From: Peribacillus sp044761665
GTDB lineage: Bacteria > Bacillota > Bacilli > Bacillales > DSM-1321
Length of the DNA: 64,000 nt
Reading direction: 5' to 3'
Assembly: GCF_044761665.1 (NCBI RefSeq)
Contig: NZ_JBIWCW010000005.1
Span: 124,001 to 188,000 of the forward strand
The position numbers and the translations under genes are program-made. The notes beneath the pieces are model-generated. The model did no database searches, had not been told where the DNA came from, and worked only from the letters and a program-made list of their open reading frames with translations. This document shows, piece by piece, positions 60,531 to 64,000 of the stretch (position 1 is the first letter of the stretch; every line of letters begins with the position of its first letter).

Positions 60531-60872
60531 ATAAGAGTCACTAAACTCTTATCACAGTTTGTCGACAAAAGAGCATCGCCCTTTTTTAAAAAATTCCCTT
60601 AGATTAATCATCCAACCTATACTCTTTTGCCCGCGAAACACTTCTAATATATAGATTTTACTTGATGATAATGCAAAGTTGATTGGAACGGAAGGTACGA
60701 GACTCCTGCGGGAAATGCGCGTCTAGGGGAGACACTGCAGGCGAAGCCGAGGAGGCTCCCCGACCGCCCGCGGAAAGCGAGTGCCTGAAGTGGAAATCAA
60801 CGTTCACATTGACAAACACATTTTTCATCGAGTTTGTCTACAGTCTAAGATAAGAGTCACTAAACTCTTATC
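60531..60872. mobile_element. Composite repeat element, copy B, flanked by a 23 bp direct repeat
   Basis: 60554-60849 (296 bp) lies between two identical 23 bp sequences (60531-60553 and 60850-60872), each a terminator-like palindrome ATAAGAGT-CACTAA-ACTCTTAT. Element ends are imperfect inverted repeats (AGTTTGTCGACAAA / AGACTGTAGACAAA). It contains the part shared with 35348-35459 and a GC-rich palindromic repeat (60679-60803). No protein encoded. Confidence 0.75.
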
Positions 60873-60883
60873 TTATTTATTGC

Positions 60884-61165
60884 TTATAGTTCATGCTTCG
60901 GGTATTTGCCTACCACATGAATCGCACTGATGATCCTCTTATTGATCCATTTTCTGTTTTCTTCCGTATTTAACTTTCCGAATACGATTTCCCTTCCTTC
61001 TTCCGTTGTTACGTAATAAGTAGGAAGGGTATTCAAGGAAAGCGTGATGATGTCATTCTTGCATTTATTACATGGACAAAACGTTTGATAATCCGTTCCG
61101 GACATTAAAATCTGCACCCATGTCACTACAATCTCTTCCATGACATTTGTATATTCTCTTTCCAT
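60884..61165 (-). CDS. ComFB-like late competence family protein
   Basis: 93 aa from the ATG at 61165, with GAAGGAG five bases upstream; the longer frame to 61219 overlaps motB and lacks a site. It has the ComFB pattern: MEREYTNVMEEIVVTWVQIL at the N-terminus, the cysteine block FCPCNKCKNDIITLSLNTLP (likely zinc-binding), then YYVTTEEGRE. The family has been linked to competence and, in cyanobacteria, to cyclic-dinucleotide binding. Position at the end of the motAB unit suggests a motility-linked role. Confidence 0.8.
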   Translation of the reverse strand: MEREYTNVMEEIVVTWVQILMSGTDYQTFCPCNKCKNDIITLSLNTLPTYYVTTEEGREIVFGKLNTEENRKWINKRIISAIHVVGKYPKHEL

Positions 61166-61211
61166 ATAAACTCCTTCGGTAACGAAAAACCTGTCCATTC
61201 CGACAGATTTT

Positions 61212-61967
61212 TCACTCATTTATCGGTGTCCGTGGAACGATCAATATTTCAACGCGCCGATTTTTAGCTCGACCTTCTGCTGTTTTATTAGACGCGAGAG
61301 GCTTGAATTCCCCAAAGCCTTTGGCGCTGAACATTTCAGGATCCAATTTCGTATTATCCAGAAGAAGCTTCATGAAATTCACTGCACGCATGACACTCAA
61401 ATCCCAGTTGGAATCATATCGATATGTCTTGATGGGAACGTTGTCCGTGTGGCCGCTTATGACTATGCTACGAGGCAAGTCCATAACCAGAAGACTCGAT
61501 ATCTCCTTGGCTATCCTGCGATCTTCCGTTCTTACTTCCGAGACGCCCGATTCAAACAGGACATTGTCCCTGATGGATATCATTAACCCTTCATCGGTAA
61601 GGTTCGTATCCAGTTCGTTCACTAAATCATTTTTCTGGATATATTCATTTACTCGTTCCTGTACCTCTGATAGCTGTTGTTCCTCGCTTTTGCCCTGCCC
61701 CTTCGTCCCTTTGATGCCTGTCATCTGTTCTGGGGACGTAGGATTATCACTAGGCGAGTCACTCGGATACTCCATGAATCCCGTTCCGCTCGTAAACACT
61801 TGATTAAACACGTTGGACAATTGTTGGAATTTGACGGCATCCACCGAACTGGACGCAAACAGAACGATGAAAAGAGCAAGAAGCAGAGTCAGGATATCCG
61901 CATAGGGGACCAACCAAGATTCATCAATATGTTCATCATGCTTTTGTTTCTTTTTCCGCCTAGCCAT
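61212..61967 (-). CDS. motB: Flagellar motor stator protein MotB
   Basis: 251 aa. Basic N-terminus ARRKKKQKHDEHIDES, one TM with the proton-carrying Asp in WLVPYADILTLLLALFIVLF, a plug/linker (TSGTGFMEYPSDSPSDNPTS), then an OmpA/Pal peptidoglycan-binding domain with IVISGHTDNVPIK and ASNKTAEGRAKNRRVEILIV. It anchors the stator to the wall. The PYAD Asp context indicates proton rather than sodium coupling. Overlaps motA by 8 bp. Confidence 0.96.
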   Translation of the reverse strand: MARRKKKQKHDEHIDESWLVPYADILTLLLALFIVLFASSSVDAVKFQQLSNVFNQVFTSGTGFMEYPSDSPSDNPTSPEQMTGIKGTKGQGKSEEQQLSEVQERVNEYIQKNDLVNELDTNLTDEGLMISIRDNVLFESGVSEVRTEDRRIAKEISSLLVMDLPRSIVISGHTDNVPIKTYRYDSNWDLSVMRAVNFMKLLLDNTKLDPEMFSAKGFGEFKPLASNKTAEGRAKNRRVEILIVPRTPINE

Positions 61968-62760
61968 CTTCTCTCACATCGCCTTCTAACCACTTTTTAC
62001 GATCTTCAGCAGGCAAATAGGATGTTAATTTTTGTTCAATCGTTCGTGGTGCTTCCCCTTCAATGATCGATAGAATCCCTTCGATCATCATTTCTTTAAT
62101 GCGGACCTCCTGTTGCGATTTCCGTTTCAGCTTATTCGCAAATGGATGCCATAATACATACCCTGTATAAATCCCCATAAGGGTCGCGACGAAGGCGGCA
62201 GATATGGCATGCCCCAACGCCTCGGTGTCAGCCATGTTCCCCAGTGCCGCAATCAGCCCGATAACCGCACCCAATACCCCAAGCGTAGGCGCATAGGTGC
62301 CGGCTTGGCTAAAAATGGCGGCTCCACTTTGATGACGTTCTTCCATCGCGTCTATTTCCTCAGCCAAGATATCGCGGATATAATCAGCACTTTGACCCTC
62401 CACTGCAAGGTTCAAACCATTTTTTAAGAAAGTGTTGTCCACCTGATCCGAAATGGTTTCCAAGGCCAATAATCCTTCTTTCCTCGCGATGACCGCCCAT
62501 TCGGAAAATGTTTTAATCAATTCTTCAGGTTTCGCCAACTTTTGTTGAAGAAATAAAATCTTTAATATTTTTGGCAATCTTTTCAATTCAGATAAAGGAA
62601 AAGCCGTTACAACAGCAGCCACTGTTCCTACAATGATTATCAGGATGGCTGCCGGGTTGACCAACGCGCTTACACTGACACCTTTCATCACCATTCCCAC
62701 TAAAATAGCGACAATACCTAAAACTATACCTACAACCGATGTTATATCCATCATACTCAC
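61960..62760 (-). CDS. motA: Flagellar motor stator protein MotA
   Basis: 266 aa, GTG start at 62760 (or ATG two codons on). Four membrane helices: two near the N-terminus (TSVVGIVLGIVAILVGMVMK, ALVNPAAILIIIVGTVAAVV) and two after the cytoplasmic loop (GTYAPTLGVLGAVIGLIAAL, ALGHAISAAFVATLMGIYTG). The loop carries charged residues that contact FliG. First gene of motA-motB-comFB-like. A sigma-D-like -10 lies at 62790-62797. Confidence 0.96.
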   Translation of the reverse strand: MSMMDITSVVGIVLGIVAILVGMVMKGVSVSALVNPAAILIIIVGTVAAVVTAFPLSELKRLPKILKILFLQQKLAKPEELIKTFSEWAVIARKEGLLALETISDQVDNTFLKNGLNLAVEGQSADYIRDILAEEIDAMEERHQSGAAIFSQAGTYAPTLGVLGAVIGLIAALGNMADTEALGHAISAAFVATLMGIYTGYVLWHPFANKLKRKSQQEVRIKEMMIEGILSIIEGEAPRTIEQKLTSYLPAEDRKKWLEGDVREDG

Positions 62761-62789
62761 CCATTCATATATAATCTTGTCTGCTCCTT

Positions 62790-62797
62790 ATATCGGA
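62790..62797 (-). promoter_or_regulatory. Sigma-D-like -10 element upstream of motA
   Basis: Minus strand TCCGATAT (consensus GCCGATAT), about 30 bp before the start. The TAAA -35 is not at the proper distance. Flagellar regulation of motAB is expected from B. subtilis. Confidence 0.45.
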
Positions 62798-63410
62798 TAA
62801 ATTTCGGAAAAAATGAGGATTATTTTACTATTCCAATAGATTGAATATAAAAAGTCTATCTTTTTTCACAAAGTCTTCCTTTTTTCATCCTTATACAGCA
62901 ACCATTCTATCGTATATTTCGACAAGATAGGGGAAAATATCACAAAAAGGAAATATGAAACATCCAAGAGGATTTATAATTAGGCATTATTTCGCCAAAA
63001 TATGTTAGTTCTATATGATTTCTCACACGAGAGACGGGTCCCTGGAAAATCCCAGGGGGGGGTTAACTATAGACTTACATGCAATTTAAGGGGTAAGATA
63101 CACCATTAATTTCACTAGTTTTTCAAAAACAAAGGTCTTTAAACTTAGCTTATGCATTTTAATAAGTGTGGTCTTAATGTTAGTTAGTTTAATTATTAAG
63201 GGTAATTCCGATATTTACGTATCCAAATTCATCTTACAAAAATTCAAAATATGTATGTCAGATAAGGAGTCTTTTTACATATAGATGGACTTATATAGCC
63301 TATTTTCACTCTCCTAAGTTCAAAATTGATTGTTTTATCTATAAAGCAGAGTGGCAAAACTTGTCCTTCCTTAATAATATGATAGGGAACCGAAGATAGG
63401 AGGGATTGTA
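62798..63410. other. Long AT-rich gap upstream of motA
   Basis: No coding frame of interest. A small hairpin TCCCTGG-AAAAT-CCCAGGG at ~63039-63056 is followed by G-rich, not T-rich, sequence. The 3' end has the binding site and probable promoter of the 36-aa gene at 63411. Confidence 0.5.
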
Positions 63411-63521
63411 GTGGGTCAAAACAAAAAAAACAAAGAGAAAGAGATTATTGTTCTATGTGAAAAATGTTTCTTTAATACGCAGGATAAAGATAAGAAGGAT
63501 AAGAAGAAGAACAAGAAGTAA
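63411..63521 (+). CDS. 36-aa lysine-rich CxxC peptide
   Basis: GTG start with TAGGAGGG six bases upstream, an excellent site. The product begins MGQNKKNKEKEIIVLCEKCF, continues FNTQDKDKKDKK and ends NKK. The CEKC pair in a hydrophobic patch between two basic tails suggests metal binding or a disulfide. A terminator hairpin follows 17 bp after the stop, so this is a complete transcription unit. Family unknown. Confidence 0.6.
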   Translation: MGQNKKNKEKEIIVLCEKCFFNTQDKDKKDKKKNKK

Positions 63522-63537
63522 AAATACGACAATTTTT

Positions 63538-63576
63538 TTGACAAGATAAGAGCTAAAAGAGTTTTTATCTTGTCAA
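63538..63576 (+). terminator. Terminator of the 36-aa peptide gene
   Basis: TTGACAAGATAA and TTATCTTGTCAA form a perfect 12 bp stem with a 15-base loop. Confidence 0.75.
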
Positions 63577-63770
63577 ATAATGTTTAAAACGCGACATGAA
63601 AGAGTCAATTCCCTTATTCTACTAACCTTGCCTTAGTTGAATAAGGGATACATATAAAAAAACAAGGAAATAAGAAGAATTTCTTACGAGGGTTGAATCG
63701 GACAAAACATGTAAGTTTTATATTTAACGTTGCTATTTAAGGGGGAAATCACTAGTTTCCAGAAATAAAG

Positions 63771-63806
63771 ACCATTGAAAAAGCTACCAAATGGTAGCTT
63801 AATGGT
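63771..63806. terminator. Terminator-like hairpin before the right-edge gene
   Basis: ACCATT/AATGGT outer and AAGCTACC/GGTAGCTT inner stems, then TTTTC. It lies 10 bp past the stop of the minus-strand gene at the edge. Confidence 0.7.
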
Positions 63807-63815
63807 TTTCTACGT

Positions 63816-64000
63816 TCATTTATTTTTAGCGAACTTAGGTATCCTTTTAATCCCCTCCGATCCAACATAACTCCCTATCATCCCCATTAACACGCTTGTA
63901 GAAATCATTTTGACCACATAATATATTCCTGTACCCATTATCATATCAATGATCAAGAAGTTCTTGATCGTTGATCCTTTAACCGTGTAAAACACAATTT
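63816..64000 (-). CDS. C-terminal part of a small membrane protein (runs off the right edge)
   Basis: The minus-strand frame is open from the window edge to TGA at 63818-63816. Visible sequence: VFYTVKGSTIKNFLIIDMIM, GTGIYYVVKMISTSVLMGMI and GSYVGSEGIKRIPKFAKNK. A hydrophobic, glycine-rich helix pair with a basic tail suggests a small integral membrane protein. Too little is visible to name it. Confidence 0.6.
   Translation of the reverse strand, partial: IVFYTVKGSTIKNFLIIDMIMGTGIYYVVKMISTSVLMGMIGSYVGSEGIKRIPKFAKNK

Noticed and set aside
59407..62797. Firm sigma-D promoters for the chemoreceptor and motA
   Set aside because: The -10 octamers are good but the TAAA -35 is missing at the required 15 bp spacing, so only low-confidence sites are listed.
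63039..63063. Hairpin TCCCTGG/CCCAGGG as a terminator
   Set aside because: Followed by a G-run and GTTAAC rather than a T-run; no gene ends there.

Overview
The window looks like a chromosomal segment of a low-to-moderate GC, spore-forming Bacillaceae, most like the Peribacillus (Bacillus simplex/frigoritolerans) group. The evidence is strong AGGAGG-type ribosome binding sites, frequent TTG/GTG starts, a cortex-lactam deacetylase (PdaA), and a 20 kb stretch (about 37.7-57.5 kb) whose gene order follows the Bacillus subtilis yfjN-yfjO-yfjP-pdaA ... yfkA-yfkD-yfkE-yfkF ... yfkH-yfkK ... yfkM region. I recognise no rRNA, tRNA, intact transposase, integrase or CRISPR array.

Layout. 0-11 kb is accessory: a VmlR-type ABC-F antibiotic-resistance protein behind an attenuator leader, a PadR/DUF2812 pair, a chemoreceptor, and a three-gene unit made of a split rifampin-phosphotransferase-like enzyme (ATP-grasp protein plus phosphohistidine protein) and an MFS drug exporter. 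11-18 kb holds a large secreted Ig-repeat protein and a LytS/LytTR two-component system next to an OFA-type transporter. That transporter's promoter carries a cre-like box and LytTR-type direct repeats, suggesting pyruvate-type carboxylate sensing.

18.4-25.3 kb is the most unusual part. It holds two defence-like modules: a GIY-YIG/DUF2075 helicase plus MazG-like pyrophosphohydrolase, and a DUF262 protein plus FRG-domain protein. Each has, on its left, a decayed copy of the 3' end of the chromosomal gene that stands intact on its right (vanW-like for the first, yehS-like for the second). This is the signature of module insertion at gene 3' ends without a visible integrase.

25-37 kb is mixed metabolism (LLM flavin oxidoreductase, XRE regulator, SDR, PaiA, M20 amidohydrolase, lipoproteins) and a TetR/self-sufficient P450 pair with two matching operators. 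37.7-57.5 kb is the conserved core described above: tRNA and rRNA modification, DNA glycosylase, PdaA, class I fumarase, radical SAM, Ca2+/H+ antiporter, ZosA-like ATPase, MoeA/MobB, methionine aminopeptidase, DJ-1 protein. 57.6-64 kb holds a second chemoreceptor, a lipoprotein, MotA/MotB with a ComFB-like protein, two tiny genes, and a membrane protein cut by the right edge.

Several families of non-coding repeats are spread through the window: a ~130 bp GC-rich palindromic element (six substantial copies plus two fragments), a ~300 bp composite element that twice sits directly beside a transcription terminator, a ~430 bp element with ISlike terminal inverted repeats, and a 20 bp-period AT-rich tandem repeat present at two loci 10 kb apart.
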